Assembly (NCBI RefSeq): GCF_900115095.1
Contig: NZ_FOVH01000008.1
Coordinates: 1-64,000, forward strand
From: Actinomadura madurae
GTDB lineage: Bacteria > Actinomycetota > Actinomycetes > Streptosporangiales > Streptosporangiaceae
DNA length: 64,000 nucleotides
Direction of reading: 5' to 3'
The translations under genes and the position numbers were made by a program. This document shows, piece by piece, positions 24,249-32,952 of this stretch (position 1 is the stretch's first letter; each line of letters starts with the position of its first letter). Under the pieces are notes generated by a model. That model worked only from the letters and a program-made list of their open reading frames with translations. It was not told the origin of the DNA and searched no databases.

Positions 24249-25324
24249 GCACCCGGCCGGAGCGGCGGCGCCTCACCGAACCGCTCCGCGACGAGCCGGT
24301 CGGCCCAGCGGCGCAGCGCGTCCTCCACCGGCGGATGGCCCAGCCCCAGGGCGTCGGCGGAGGACGTGTCGTACCGCTCCTCGGACAGGAAGGGCAGCGT
24401 CTCGGGCGAGACGCCGACGATCGCCCCCGGCAGCCGCCGCACCAGGCCGACCGGCACCAGGACCAGCGGCGGGCGCCGCCCGAAGTGCCGCGCGAGGAGG
24501 CCGATCAGGTCGGGCAGGTTCGGCGTCGCGTCGTCCAGGACCCAGTGCGCCCGGTACGGCCCCGCGTCATGCGCGGGAACGGCGGCCATGAACCGGGAGA
24601 GGTGATCGACGGTCACCACGGGGACGAACGTGCGCCGCGTCCCGGCCAGCGCGGGCAGCCGCCCCTGCCAGAGGTTCCTCACCAGCTCGGCCAGCCCGAT
24701 GTACTGACCGGCCTCGCCGGTCACCGAGTGCCCGATCACAGTGGCCGGATTGACCACGGTGAGGGGGACGCCCCCCTTCGCGGCGACGGCCCGCACCGCC
24801 GCGTCCCCCTCACGCTTGGACGCCTCGTACACGCCGTACTTCCGGTAGAGCGCGTCCAGCTCCGCCTCCGGCACCGGATAGGAGAGCGCGCCGTCCGCCC
24901 CTACCCGGTAGCCGGAGACGTGGACCAGGCGCCGCAGCCGCGGGAGCCCGGCGGCCCACCGCACGACGTTCACTGCCCCGTCCACGTTCACCCGCCGCCC
25001 CTCCTCGCGCTCCAGCCCGAACCGGTACAGCGCGGCGGTGCTGAAGACGTCCCGCACGTTCTCCCACCGCTCGTGGTCGGCAGCACTGATCGCGAGATCG
25101 GGCCGGGTGATGTCGGCGTCGACGACGGTGAGCCCGCGAACGTCGGCGCCATGCTCGCGCAACCAGGACCGCAGCTCGCCACCACGCGCGTCCCCTCCCC
25201 GGACGGTCACCGCGACCGCCCGCCCTTGACCGAGCAGCTCCGCCACCAGCCACCGCCCGATGAACCCCGTCGCCCCCACCACCAGGCAGTCAGCCCGCAC
25301 GCCCTCGTCCTCCATGACATCCAT
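24224..25324 (-). CDS. NAD-dependent epimerase/dehydratase family protein
   Basis: 366 residues with an N-terminal Rossmann motif VVGATGFIGRWLV and the extended-SDR active site YEASKREGDAAV (Tyr and Lys three residues apart in YxxxK style: YEASK). VNVDGAVNVVRWA and NPATVIGHS are typical of NAD(P)-dependent sugar epimerases and dihydroflavonol-reductase-like enzymes. The substrate is not predictable. Start choice is uncertain because neither ATG (25324 or 25315) has a clear ribosome site. The palindrome TAGACCGGTCTA lies just upstream. Its 3' end overlaps the convergent reductase copy 1. Confidence 0.85.
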   Translation of the reverse strand: MDVMEDEGVRADCLVVGATGFIGRWLVAELLGQGRAVAVTVRGGDARGGELRSWLREHGADVRGLTVVDADITRPDLAISAADHERWENVRDVFSTAALYRFGLEREEGRRVNVDGAVNVVRWAAGLPRLRRLVHVSGYRVGADGALSYPVPEAELDALYRKYGVYEASKREGDAAVRAVAAKGGVPLTVVNPATVIGHSVTGEAGQYIGLAELVRNLWQGRLPALAGTRRTFVPVVTVDHLSRFMAAVPAHDAGPYRAHWVLDDATPNLPDLIGLLARHFGRRPPLVLVPVGLVRRLPGAIVGVSPETLPFLSEERYDTSSADALGLGHPPVEDALRRWADRLVAERFGEAPPLRPGAHVCKVGR

Positions 25325-25335
25325 GAAGGAAAATC

Positions 25336-25347
25336 TAGACCGGTCTA
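25336..25347. promoter_or_regulatory. Perfect 12-bp palindrome, TetR-type operator
   Basis: TAGACCGGTCTA is an exact palindrome resembling sites used by TetR-family repressors. It lies 12 bp before the epimerase start and 45 bp before reductase copy 2. No TetR gene is adjacent, so the regulator would act from elsewhere. Confidence 0.5.
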
Positions 25348-25391
25348 CCTAGTTTGTCGATACACCGGTTATCACTCTCAAGGAGCGCATC

Positions 25392-25964
25392 ATGACCGCG
25401 ACCTACACGTTCGACGTCTTCTCCACCCTCGACGGCTACGGCTCCTACACCAGCGAAGGCGACTGGGGCGGCTACTGGGGCAAGCAGGGCCCCGAGTTCC
25501 TCGACCGCCGCCTCGCCCTCTACAGCGAGGAGCAGCGGCTGGTCCTCGGGGCCACCACCTTCCGGCAGTTCGTGGAGGCACTGGACCCGGCCAAGGTGAC
25601 CGACCCGGTGAACACCCGGATGAGAAACCTGCCGACGACGGTCGTGTCGACCACCCTGGAGGGACCCCAGGCCTGGCCAGACGCCGACGTCGCGAGCGGG
25701 GACGCCGTCGACGTCGTCGCCCGGCTCAAGGAGGAGTCCGCGGTGTCGCTGCGCTCGCACGGCAGCCTGTCACTGAACCGGGCCCTGATGGCCGCCGGCC
25801 TGGTCGACCGCGTCCAGCTGACGATCTTCCCGGTGATCAGCGGCCGGACGGGCGCGGACCCGATCTTCCGCGGCGCCGCCGACTTCGACCTCGAACTGAT
25901 CGAGCACCGAACCCTCGACGGCCACACCCAGGAGCTCATCTACCGCCTCACCCTGCACGCCTGA
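25392..25964 (+). CDS. Dihydrofolate reductase/RibD C-terminal family protein, copy 2
   Basis: 190 residues and a close paralogue of the protein at 23670: both begin MTATYTFDVFS, share GYWGKQGPE, DAVDVVARLKEESAV and SHGSLSLNRALMAAGLVDRV, and end in TLH. The two genes flank the epimerase gene, so the arrangement looks like a local duplication around an inserted or intervening gene. AAGGAGCG precedes the ATG. Differences cluster in the region after the first strand (SYTSEGDWG). A role as an NADPH-dependent reductase is inferred from the family only. Confidence 0.85.
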   Translation: MTATYTFDVFSTLDGYGSYTSEGDWGGYWGKQGPEFLDRRLALYSEEQRLVLGATTFRQFVEALDPAKVTDPVNTRMRNLPTTVVSTTLEGPQAWPDADVASGDAVDVVARLKEESAVSLRSHGSLSLNRALMAAGLVDRVQLTIFPVISGRTGADPIFRGAADFDLELIEHRTLDGHTQELIYRLTLHA

Positions 25965-25971
25965 GCCCGGT

Positions 25972-26400
25972 TCACCTCCCTGGCCGGGCCGGGAAGGTGG
26001 CGCGGATCGTGCGGCCCTGAGATGTGCCCGTCCAGGACCAGGTTGCGGCGAGGACGTCCACCGTGAGCAGGCCGCGACCGCCCTCCGCCAGCTCGGCGAG
26101 GTCGCGCAGGCGTGGCTCGTTAGGACCGCCCTGGTCGGTGACGTAGGCGATGACACCGGCGACGTCCATGCTGAGGTCCACGGTGAACCGGCCGCCGTCC
26201 TCCCCGGAGCGGGTGTGCCGGATCGCGTTGACGGCCAGCTCGTCCAGGACGAGGAGCACGTCGTCCAGGGCCGGGAAGTCGGCAAGCAGATGCGCCGCGA
26301 ACGCCCGGACGAGCCGGACCTGGCCGGGCCTGCCCTGGAACTCGCGCCGCCAGTACATCGGGGACTCGTGCTCGGCGGGAATGGGAACGGCGAGCAGCAT
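25972..26400 (-). CDS. RsbW/HATPase_c_2 anti-sigma-like ATP-binding protein
   Basis: 142 residues with the GHKL N-box LVLDELAVNAIRHT and G1-type loop YVTDQGGPNEPR, followed by the GRGLLTVDVLA G2 box. These serine-kinase-like proteins act as anti-sigma factors or partner the XRE-DUF5753/DUF397 regulators in actinomycetes. Here it is divergent from exactly such an XRE gene, across a palindrome-rich gap. The basal structure is complete, so it is likely active in ATP binding. The target is unknown. Confidence 0.85.
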   Translation of the reverse strand: MLLAVPIPAEHESPMYWRREFQGRPGQVRLVRAFAAHLLADFPALDDVLLVLDELAVNAIRHTRSGEDGGRFTVDLSMDVAGVIAYVTDQGGPNEPRLRDLAELAEGGRGLLTVDVLAATWSWTGTSQGRTIRATFPARPGR

Positions 26401-26733
26401 TGATCACCTCTCGTGAACGCTGTGTGTCGGCCGCCCCATCCTCCGTAACCATGCGGCTTCGCTGTGCCGAAAGGCCAGGCCAGCGCCCTTTCCGGTGGTT
26501 GAGCACGCCTTCCCCGCGAACGTTCACCTCCGTTTACGTAAACGAAGCGAACGGTTCGCGCGGCGAACGTTCATTTCCGGAACGCCACCGAGACGAACAG
26601 CCCGGCGGCTTTCACGTGTTCGAACAGCGCGTCTATCGATGACACGCTCGGAGATCGCGTGATAACACAGAGTGGACATGCCGCCCCCGGCCAGCGGCGC
26701 CCCCACCCGCCGACCCGCCCCTGGAGGTCCTCG
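26401..26733. other. Palindrome-rich intergenic region between divergent regulators
   Basis: These 333 bases contain no supported gene. They hold several dyads: GAACGTTC at 26518-26525 and 26565-26572 (each within the repeat GCGAACGTTCA), CGTTTACGTAAACG at 26531-26544, GCGAACGGTTCGC at 26547-26559, and TGTTCGAACA at 26617-26626. The XRE ribosome site GGAGG is at 26723-26727. Confidence 0.65.
26516..26573. promoter_or_regulatory. Cluster of operator-like dyads
   Basis: Two copies of GCGAACGTTCA lie 47 bp apart and flank a perfect 14-bp palindrome CGTTTACGTAAACG and the dyad GCGAAC-G-GTTCGC. Such density suggests cooperative binding by a dimeric regulator, most simply the adjacent XRE protein. 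Confidence 0.5.
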
Positions 26734-27615
26734 GTGACCAGCCCGTTCGTCCGGCGCCGCCGCCTCGGCGCCGAACTCCGGACCCTCCGCGAGCAGAGCG
26801 GCATGACCGCCGACGAGCTGGCCCGCCGCATCTACCGCTCCCGCATGACCATCTCGAAACTGGAGAACGCCCGCTGCCGCCCCGACATCGGCGACATCGT
26901 GAAGATCATGAAGATCCTCGGCGTCACCGGCGACAGGTTCGACGCCCTCTTCAAGATCGCATGCGACGCCGCCGAACGCGGCTGGTGGGACAACTACGGC
27001 GACGCCATGGGCCCCCGCCAGCGCATCTATGCCGACCTCGAATCCGGCGCCGCCTCCATTCGCGAGTACAACCAGTTCACGATCCCTGGAACGTTGCAGA
27101 CCCCCAGATTGATCCAGTTCCTGATCGAGATGGCACGAAACGAGGGAGCGATCGACTTCATCCCGGACCGCTTGCTGCAAGCCCGGATACGCAGACAGGA
27201 GCACGCGCTGGGACCGCACGGCCCAAGATACGAAGCCATCCTCGATGAGGTCGTCATAAGACGGCCCACCGCACCTTCGCATGTGATGCTCGACCAGCTG
27301 CGCTACTTGATCGAGACAGCACTCATGCACCCGCGGGCCACGGTGCTCGTTCTTCCTGTGGAAGCCGACTTCACAGGTCGGCTGCTGCCGAAGTCGGCAT
27401 TTTCGCTCTACACCTTCCCAGACCCCGCTGACCCACCCATGGCGGTAGTCGACACCGTTAGCACGGACATCATTCACACCGAGCGTGAGGAGGTGATGCG
27501 ATATAACCAACGGTACGAGCATCTCCGGCAGGCCGCGCACTCCGGTGCCGCAAGCATCGGCCTGCTGACAGATGCAGCCGACCGTCTTGAAAACAGGATC
27601 GGACGCTCCCCATGA
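26734..27615 (+). CDS. XRE-family regulator with DUF5753 (Scr2-like)
   Basis: 293 residues. The helix-turn-helix is LRTLREQSGMTADELARRI followed by YRSRMTISKLENARCRP. The rest is the DUF5753 domain, with EYNQFTIPGTLQTPRL and PKSAFSLYTFPDPADPP. A GTG at 26734 has GGAGG six bases upstream, clearly better than the ATG at 26659. Proteins of this type pair with DUF397 partners and RsbW-like ATPases in streptomycetes and influence antibiotic production and development. The stop overlaps the first DUF397 start (ATGA), so the pair is coupled. Confidence 0.9.
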   Translation: MTSPFVRRRRLGAELRTLREQSGMTADELARRIYRSRMTISKLENARCRPDIGDIVKIMKILGVTGDRFDALFKIACDAAERGWWDNYGDAMGPRQRIYADLESGAASIREYNQFTIPGTLQTPRLIQFLIEMARNEGAIDFIPDRLLQARIRRQEHALGPHGPRYEAILDEVVIRRPTAPSHVMLDQLRYLIETALMHPRATVLVLPVEADFTGRLLPKSAFSLYTFPDPADPPMAVVDTVSTDIIHTEREEVMRYNQRYEHLRQAAHSGAASIGLLTDAADRLENRIGRSP

Positions 27616-27806
27616 CCAAGCAGCACATCAGTTGGCGCAAGTCGAGTCACAGCGAAGCCGATGGCAACTGCGTCGAGATCGCGCGCTCTGCCGCCGACAC
27701 GATCAGCGTCCGGGATAGCAAGCAGGCACAGAACAGCCCAGTCCTTGAATTCTCTCCCCACGAGTGGACTGCTTTCACACAGGCACTCCGCTCCATCGAC
27801 TCCTAA
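27612..27806 (+). CDS. DUF397 protein (Scr1-like), copy 1
   Basis: 64 residues with the family core WRKSSHSEADGNCVEIAR, then VRDSKQ and LEFSPHEWTAF. DUF397 proteins include the developmental regulator BldB and act with XRE-DUF5753 partners, in some cases like an antitoxin-type or antagonist pair. The ATG overlaps the stop of the XRE gene. It is followed 22 bases later by a second DUF397 gene. Confidence 0.9.
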   Translation: MTKQHISWRKSSHSEADGNCVEIARSAADTISVRDSKQAQNSPVLEFSPHEWTAFTQALRSIDS

Positions 27807-27828
27807 GCAACCAGGTAGGGCGGGTGCA

Positions 27829-28017
27829 GTGAAGACCCAGTACAGCGGCTGGCATAAGTCGAGCCACAGCGCGCCCGACGGTGATTGCGTCGAGGTTGGT
27901 CGTTCGTTGCGCGGCACTGTCGGGGTGCGGGATAGCAAGCGAGGCGACGGTGGGGACGTCCTGGAGTTCTCGGGGCGGGAGTGGGCCTCGTTCCTCCAGG
28001 CCGTTCGGTCCGCCTAG
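27829..28017 (+). CDS. DUF397 protein (Scr1-like), copy 2
   Basis: 62 residues, GTG start, with WHKSSHSAPDGDCVEVGR, VRDSKRG and LEFSGREWASF. It resembles copy 1 throughout and probably arose by tandem duplication. Having two DUF397 genes for one XRE partner suggests different affinities or partners. Its stop overlaps by four bases the end of the convergent DinB-type gene. Confidence 0.88.
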   Translation: MKTQYSGWHKSSHSAPDGDCVEVGRSLRGTVGVRDSKRGDGGDVLEFSGREWASFLQAVRSA

Positions 28018-28790
28018 TCGGTGACCCAGTCCATGTGGTCGATCCAGTGGACGAACAAGTCCCGGTCGCCCAGGATCTCCAGCGCGGGGGCGGCGTCCAG
28101 CGGGCGGCGCCTGCTGAGCACGAGCAGGAGATCGGTGGCCGGGCCGCGTACCGCGACGTCCGCCTTGATGTGCGTGTGCTCCAGGGCGACCTTGTCCGGT
28201 TCCCGGCGCGCCACCCACTCTCCGGACGCGTCGGTGGCGTGGAAGTGCAGGGTCTGGCCGCTGCCCGCCATCGCCTTGGCGAAGTCCGGCCTGTTCTCCC
28301 AGTAGCCGCGGGAGGTCAGCGTGTCCAGCCAGTCCTCGATGGCCGCGACGGCGTGCTCCGGGGCCAGTTCGTACTGCGTCCCGAGCGCCGAGGCCGCGTC
28401 CGCGCGGTGCACGCTGGCCTCGCCGAACAGCCGGCGGGACCAGAAGGGCACGCCCGCGGCGGCGCCGGACGGGTCCCACACCGGCGTGTCGTCATCGACC
28501 GAGTCGAACGCCTGCTTCGCCTGGGCCGCGCCCTCGGTCAGCCAGGCGCGCCACTGGGTCGAGTCGGCCGGAGCCGGAACGTAGCGTTCGTACGCCTTGC
28601 TCGGCTCGCTCATCCGCTCACCCACGAGCATCGCCACCATCCGCTGCGTCGCGCCGACATGGTCGACGAGATCGGCCAGCGTCCACTTCGGGCAGGTCGG
28701 CACCGGGGTCGCCGCGTCCCGGCCGTCCACCCAGTCGGCGAACGTGTTCGTCTGCTCCACGACGGCATTCAGATATGCGGACGTGTCCAT
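28014..28790 (-). CDS. Maleylpyruvate isomerase/DinB-family mycothiol-dependent protein
   Basis: 258 residues of the actinobacterial MDMPI N-terminal/DinB four-helix family: TFADWVDGRDAATPVPTCPK, WTLADLVDHVGATQRMV with the first metal histidine, then LFGEASVHRADAASALG with the second His. The C-terminal part fits the MDMPI C domain. Many members use mycothiol. The specific reaction is unknown. A GGAGG site precedes the ATG at 28790 by seven bases; an in-frame GTG directly before it is less likely. Confidence 0.82.
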   Translation of the reverse strand: MDTSAYLNAVVEQTNTFADWVDGRDAATPVPTCPKWTLADLVDHVGATQRMVAMLVGERMSEPSKAYERYVPAPADSTQWRAWLTEGAAQAKQAFDSVDDDTPVWDPSGAAAGVPFWSRRLFGEASVHRADAASALGTQYELAPEHAVAAIEDWLDTLTSRGYWENRPDFAKAMAGSGQTLHFHATDASGEWVARREPDKVALEHTHIKADVAVRGPATDLLLVLSRRRPLDAAPALEILGDRDLFVHWIDHMDWVTD

Positions 28791-28946
28791 CACTGCGCCT
28801 CCAGACTCGACTCTTTTCCTATGCCCGCGACGCTAGGAGCGAGCCAGCCGCGCTCGCATCGGTCGAATGACTGTTGCTGCGAGCGACTGGGCCGGCTTGC
28901 GGTACGCGTCGATCCCGCGGATCTGGTCCGGGGCGCGGATGGCGGG

Positions 28947-31487
28947 TCAGTCCGCGGAGAGGGCGCGGAGCATGGGGATGCGGGCGGCGCGGCGGGCCGG
29001 GAGGGCGGCGGCGACCGCGGTCATCGCGATCGCGACGGCGGTGAACAGCGCGAGGTTCGCGACGGGCACGGCCGTTTCGGGCAGGCCGAGGGCGACGGTG
29101 GTGGCCCAGCCGAGGAAGGCGCCGAGGACCGGCCCCGTGACGGCGGCGATCCCGGCGATGATGATCGCCTCCCAGCGGATCAGCGACCGCACCTGCCGCC
29201 GGTCCATCCCGACGGCGCGGAGCAGCCCCAGCTCGCGCACCCGTTCCAGGATGGAGAGCGACAGCGTGTTGGCGACCCCGAACAGGGCGATCACGATGAC
29301 CAGCCCGAGCAGGCTGTAGTACACCCGCAGGGCCGGATCGAGCTCGGCCGCCACCTCGCGGCGCATTTCGCCCCGGTCGGTGACCTCCACGCCGGGGTGG
29401 GCGGCGAGGGCCTGGGCGGCGGCGGCCCGCGCGGCGTCCTGGCCGACCCCGTCCCGTGCCGTCGCGTAGATCTCGGTCACGCCCCGGTCCTCGGTGAGGT
29501 TCGCGTAGTCGGAAGAAGTGAGGAAGTAGTCGCCGTACGGAAGGGCGAAGTAGCCCCTGGGGGCATCGAAGATCGTTCGGACGGTGTAGGCGCGCTCGCC
29601 GCGCGCGGTCCGCACGGTGACCGGGGAGCCCACCGCGAGGTGCCGGTCATCGGCCGCCTCGCGGCTCACGGCCATGCCACCGGGGCCGAGATCGGACAGT
29701 GGGGTCCCGGTCACCTTCGGCGCCAGCATCCGTCCCGCCAGCGCGGGGTCGGCGCCGGTGACCGTGCCTTCGCGGCCGGCGACGGTGGCCTCCGTGCTGC
29801 GGAAAGGGCTCACGGCGTCGAGTTCGGGGACCGCGGCCAGCCGGTCCAGTGCCGCCGGGCTCATCCGGGGCCGGTGCGGGCCCAAGCCGGCGGCCGCGAC
29901 GTGCACGTCCGCGTGGATCGTCCTGTCGAAGTCGTCCAGGGAGGACGCCTCGGTGCCGGCGGCCAGGGTGACGAGGAAACCCGTCAGGGCGAGTCCGATC
30001 GTGAGCGGCAGCAGGGTCGCCGCCGTACGGACCGGGTTGCGCGCCGCGTTGCCGCGCGCCAGTTCGCCCACGATTCCCCGGGCCCGTCCGGCGGGAGCGC
30101 CGATGACGTGCGACAGGGTCCGCGCCAGTACCGGGCCGAGTATCAGCACGCCTAACGCGGTCGCGATGGCACCGGCCTGCAGAAAGGACGATCGCGCCGG
30201 GTCGCTCGACACTCCCGCGAGCACGGCCGCGACCCCGCCGGCGGTCGCCACCGCCCCCACCGCGGTCCGGATCCGGCTCGCACGACGATCGAGGGTGAAC
30301 ACGTCCGCGCGCAGGGCGGCGACGGGCGGCACCCGCGTCGCGCGTCGCGCCGGCCCCCATGCCGACGCCGCCGCGGCGATCACGCCGACCGCCATCGCGG
30401 TGGCGACGGTGCGCGGCAGGATCCGCGGCGCGGCACCGGACACGTCCGTGACGATCGCGCCCCCGGCGTGCAGCAGCCCGCCGAGGACCCAGGCGACCCC
30501 GACGCCGGCCACGAGGCCGAGCGCCGCGGCGACGGCCCCGACGATCGCCGCCTCCAGCAGGATCGAGCGGCGCAGCTGACCGCGACCGGCACCGACGCAG
30601 CGCAGCAGCGCAAGTTCGCGGGTGCGCGCGGCAAGGGTGATCGAGAACGTGTTGCGGATGAGGAACGCGCCCGTGAACAGCGCCACGGCACTCGCGACCA
30701 GCAGGATCTGCCTGATCAGGTCGTCCGGCCTGGTCCGTTCCGACGCCAGGGCGGCCCCGGTGAACGCCTGGTGGCCGCCGCCGAGGGCGGACGCGACGCC
30801 GTCCCGCAAACGCCGCTCACCGATGCCGGGAGCGGCGTGCACCTCGATGAAGCCGACCGTGCCGGACGGGCCGAGCAGCCGGCGGGCGGTGGCCGGGTCG
30901 AAGCCGACCAGGGCGACCTCGTCGGTGAACTCCGGGGAGTCCAGGACGCCGACGACCGCGACGTCCCGCGGCTCGCCGCCCGAGACCAGGATCCGGACGC
31001 GGTCCCCGACGCCGATCCCCTCGTCGTCGGCCGTGGCCCGGTCGACCACGATCTCGCCCGCCCGGCCCGGCACCCGCCCGGCGCGCAGATCCGGGACGAA
31101 GGAGGCGTCGATCGAGCGCCCGAGCGGTGCCCTGCCGCCGTCCACGTGGCCGTCCCGCGCGATGAGCCGGGCGTCCCCGACGGTCACGCCGACCGCGGAG
31201 GCGACCCCGGCGATCCGCGCCGCCCGTTCCACGGTCGAGAGCGGCATCGGCGGTCCGGGGACGAACTCGCCGGTCTCGTCCGAGAAGACCTCCTCCTCGC
31301 TCGGGACGGCCCGGACCGTGACGTCGACCCGGTGACGGCCCTGAGCGAGGTCCCGGCCGCCGGCCTCGGCGGTGTCGAGGAGGATGAACGTTCCCGCCAC
31401 CATGGCGACGCCGAGCACGATCGCCGCCGCCGTGAGCAGCAGCCGCGCCTTGTGCGCGAGGACGCTCCGCACCGTGTAGCGCAGCAC
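28947..31487 (-). CDS. FtsX-like ABC transporter permease, 846 aa
   Basis: A large MacB/LolC-type permease. The first helix (ARLLLTAAAIVLGVAMVAGT) is followed by a long extracytoplasmic MacB-PCD-like domain to about residue 250, then three helices, a second extracytoplasmic domain and a final three-helix FtsX block ending AALPARRAARIPMLRALSAD. Such pumps move lipids, peptides or lipoproteins, or act in mechanotransmission, rather than importing solutes. The start lies four bases from the stop of the ATPase gene, so both form one exporter. Confidence 0.92.
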   Translation of the reverse strand: MLRYTVRSVLAHKARLLLTAAAIVLGVAMVAGTFILLDTAEAGGRDLAQGRHRVDVTVRAVPSEEEVFSDETGEFVPGPPMPLSTVERAARIAGVASAVGVTVGDARLIARDGHVDGGRAPLGRSIDASFVPDLRAGRVPGRAGEIVVDRATADDEGIGVGDRVRILVSGGEPRDVAVVGVLDSPEFTDEVALVGFDPATARRLLGPSGTVGFIEVHAAPGIGERRLRDGVASALGGGHQAFTGAALASERTRPDDLIRQILLVASAVALFTGAFLIRNTFSITLAARTRELALLRCVGAGRGQLRRSILLEAAIVGAVAAALGLVAGVGVAWVLGGLLHAGGAIVTDVSGAAPRILPRTVATAMAVGVIAAAASAWGPARRATRVPPVAALRADVFTLDRRASRIRTAVGAVATAGGVAAVLAGVSSDPARSSFLQAGAIATALGVLILGPVLARTLSHVIGAPAGRARGIVGELARGNAARNPVRTAATLLPLTIGLALTGFLVTLAAGTEASSLDDFDRTIHADVHVAAAGLGPHRPRMSPAALDRLAAVPELDAVSPFRSTEATVAGREGTVTGADPALAGRMLAPKVTGTPLSDLGPGGMAVSREAADDRHLAVGSPVTVRTARGERAYTVRTIFDAPRGYFALPYGDYFLTSSDYANLTEDRGVTEIYATARDGVGQDAARAAAAQALAAHPGVEVTDRGEMRREVAAELDPALRVYYSLLGLVIVIALFGVANTLSLSILERVRELGLLRAVGMDRRQVRSLIRWEAIIIAGIAAVTGPVLGAFLGWATTVALGLPETAVPVANLALFTAVAIAMTAVAAALPARRAARIPMLRALSAD

Positions 31488-31490
31488 GGC

Positions 31491-32249
31491 TCAGCCCCCC
31501 AGCGCCTTCATCCGGTCCAGGACGCGGTCCGCGGTCGGGCGGGGCATGGTGTCGGCGACCCGGCCGTCCGCCAGGAAGACGACCTCGTCGGCGTACCCGG
31601 CCGCGATCGGATCGTGCGTGACCATCACGATGGTCTGCCCGAGCTCGTCCACCGACCGGCGCAGGAAGCCCAGCAGCCCGGCGCCCGACCTGGAGTCGAG
31701 GTTCCCGGTCGGCTCGTCCGCGAAGACGATCTCCGGCCGGCCCGCCAGCGCCCGCGCCGCGGCGACCCGCTGCCGCTGCCCGCCGGACAGCTCGGACGGC
31801 CGGTGCCCGAGCCGGTCGCCGAGCCCGACGGCGCCGATCAGCCGGTCGAGCCACGCCGGGTCGACCGCGCGCCCGGCGAGCCGCGACGGCAGCGCGATGT
31901 TCTCCGCGGCGGTCAGCGTGGGCAGCAGGTTGAAGGACTGGAACACGAACCCGACGCGTTCCCGGCGCACCTGGGTCAGCCGGCGGTCACCGAGCCTCGT
32001 CAGGTCGGTGCCGCCGAGGAGGACGGTGCCCTCGTCGACGGCGTCCAGGCCCGCCAAGCAGTGCATGAGGGTCGACTTGCCGGACCCGGACGGCCCCATC
32101 ACGGCGCTGAGCCGCCCGCGCCCGAACTCCACCGACACGCGGTCCAAGGCGGTCACGCCGCTCGGATCGGTGCCGTACCTCTTGCTGATCTCAACGGCAC
32201 GGGAGGCGATGCCGGTGCTCTGACCGGCGGATGCCGTCATCGCGGCCAT
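31491..32249 (-). CDS. MacB/LolD-type ABC transporter ATPase
   Basis: 252 residues. Walker A is GPSGSGKST, the signature is LSGGQRQRVA and Walker B is EIVFADEPTGNLDS, which is diagnostic of the MacB/LolD/FtsE group. VFQSFNLLPTLTAAENI contains the Q loop and VTHDP the H loop. It pairs with the adjacent FtsX-like permease. Upstream lie a small membrane protein and a winged-helix regulator, all in one closely spaced operon. Confidence 0.94.
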   Translation of the reverse strand: MAAMTASAGQSTGIASRAVEISKRYGTDPSGVTALDRVSVEFGRGRLSAVMGPSGSGKSTLMHCLAGLDAVDEGTVLLGGTDLTRLGDRRLTQVRRERVGFVFQSFNLLPTLTAAENIALPSRLAGRAVDPAWLDRLIGAVGLGDRLGHRPSELSGGQRQRVAAARALAGRPEIVFADEPTGNLDSRSGAGLLGFLRRSVDELGQTIVMVTHDPIAAGYADEVVFLADGRVADTMPRPTADRVLDRMKALGG

Positions 32250-32252
32250 GAC

Positions 32253-32513
32253 TCACCCCACGTCCCGGAGGAGCTTCTCGATCGCGCCGACCCGTTCGGC
32301 GAGTTTCGCGAGCTCCGCCGCCACCCGCTGCTCCCCCGCCGCACACCGCTCGGCGAGTTCCTGGTAGCGCAGGCCGTTCTCGGCGTCGGCCTGCGCCTGC
32401 GCCTTGATCGCGTTCGCCCTCATCGCGGCCCTCCCCACGAGACCTCCCATGACGGCGATCACAATGATCACGACCGCCGAGACCACCAGGAGCGGGATCC
32501 AGTTCTCATCCAT
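32253..32513 (-). CDS. Small membrane protein with coiled-coil tail, 86 aa
   Basis: One N-terminal helix (PLLVVSAVVIIVIAVMGGLVG) is followed by a charged alpha-helical tail, AAGEQRVAAELAKLAERVGA, with heptad-like spacing. It starts within the end of the winged-helix gene (overlap of eight bases) and ends four bases before the ATPase gene. Similar short proteins accompany winged-helix/ABC operons in actinomycetes. A role as partner of the regulator or exporter is a guess. Confidence 0.8.
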   Translation of the reverse strand: MDENWIPLLVVSAVVIIVIAVMGGLVGRAAMRANAIKAQAQADAENGLRYQELAERCAAGEQRVAAELAKLAERVGAIEKLLRDVG

Positions 32514-32877
32514 CGCCTTCTCCGTTGTCGTCCACCGCGGCCGCCGCGGCTTCGGCCACCACCTCGGGCGTCAGCCGGATGTCGAACGACTGGAGCTCGT
32601 ACCACTTGACGGCCTTGCCGTCCTCGCCGAGCTCCAGCGTCCCGGTCACCAGACCGGCCTTCTCGAGTTTCTCCAGGTGCAGGTAGAGCAGCGGCCGGCT
32701 GATCCGCAGCTCGCGGGCGAGCGCGCTCACGTACTGGCGGCCGGGCCGCAGCGCGGCGATCACCCTGAGCCGCAGCGGATGGTCCAGCGCGGCCATCACG
32801 AGCGGCAACCGCAGCGGATCCAGCCGCTCCCCGTCCGCACGCATCGTCCCGGCGCTCCTGTAAGCCACATCCTTCAC
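32506..32877 (-). CDS. ArsR-like winged-helix transcriptional regulator
   Basis: 123 residues with LDHPLRLRVIAALRPGRQYV, SALARELRISRPLLYLHLEK and LEKAGLVTGTLEL, which form the winged helix. No metal-binding cysteines are seen. It probably autoregulates the exporter operon. The GTG at 32877 is the track start; an internal ATG (MRADGERL) has an AGGAG site 10 bases upstream and may be the true start. A dyad TTAC-AC-GTAA lies just upstream at 32892-32901. Confidence 0.82.
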   Translation of the reverse strand: MKDVAYRSAGTMRADGERLDPLRLPLVMAALDHPLRLRVIAALRPGRQYVSALARELRISRPLLYLHLEKLEKAGLVTGTLELGEDGKAVKWYELQSFDIRLTPEVVAEAAAAAVDDNGEGDG

Positions 32878-32952
32878 CTGTCAGAAAATTATTACACGTA
32901 ACGCGTGAGGTGGCCAGTGCCGGCGGTGGCATGCGAGGGCGGGCCTCGTGAC

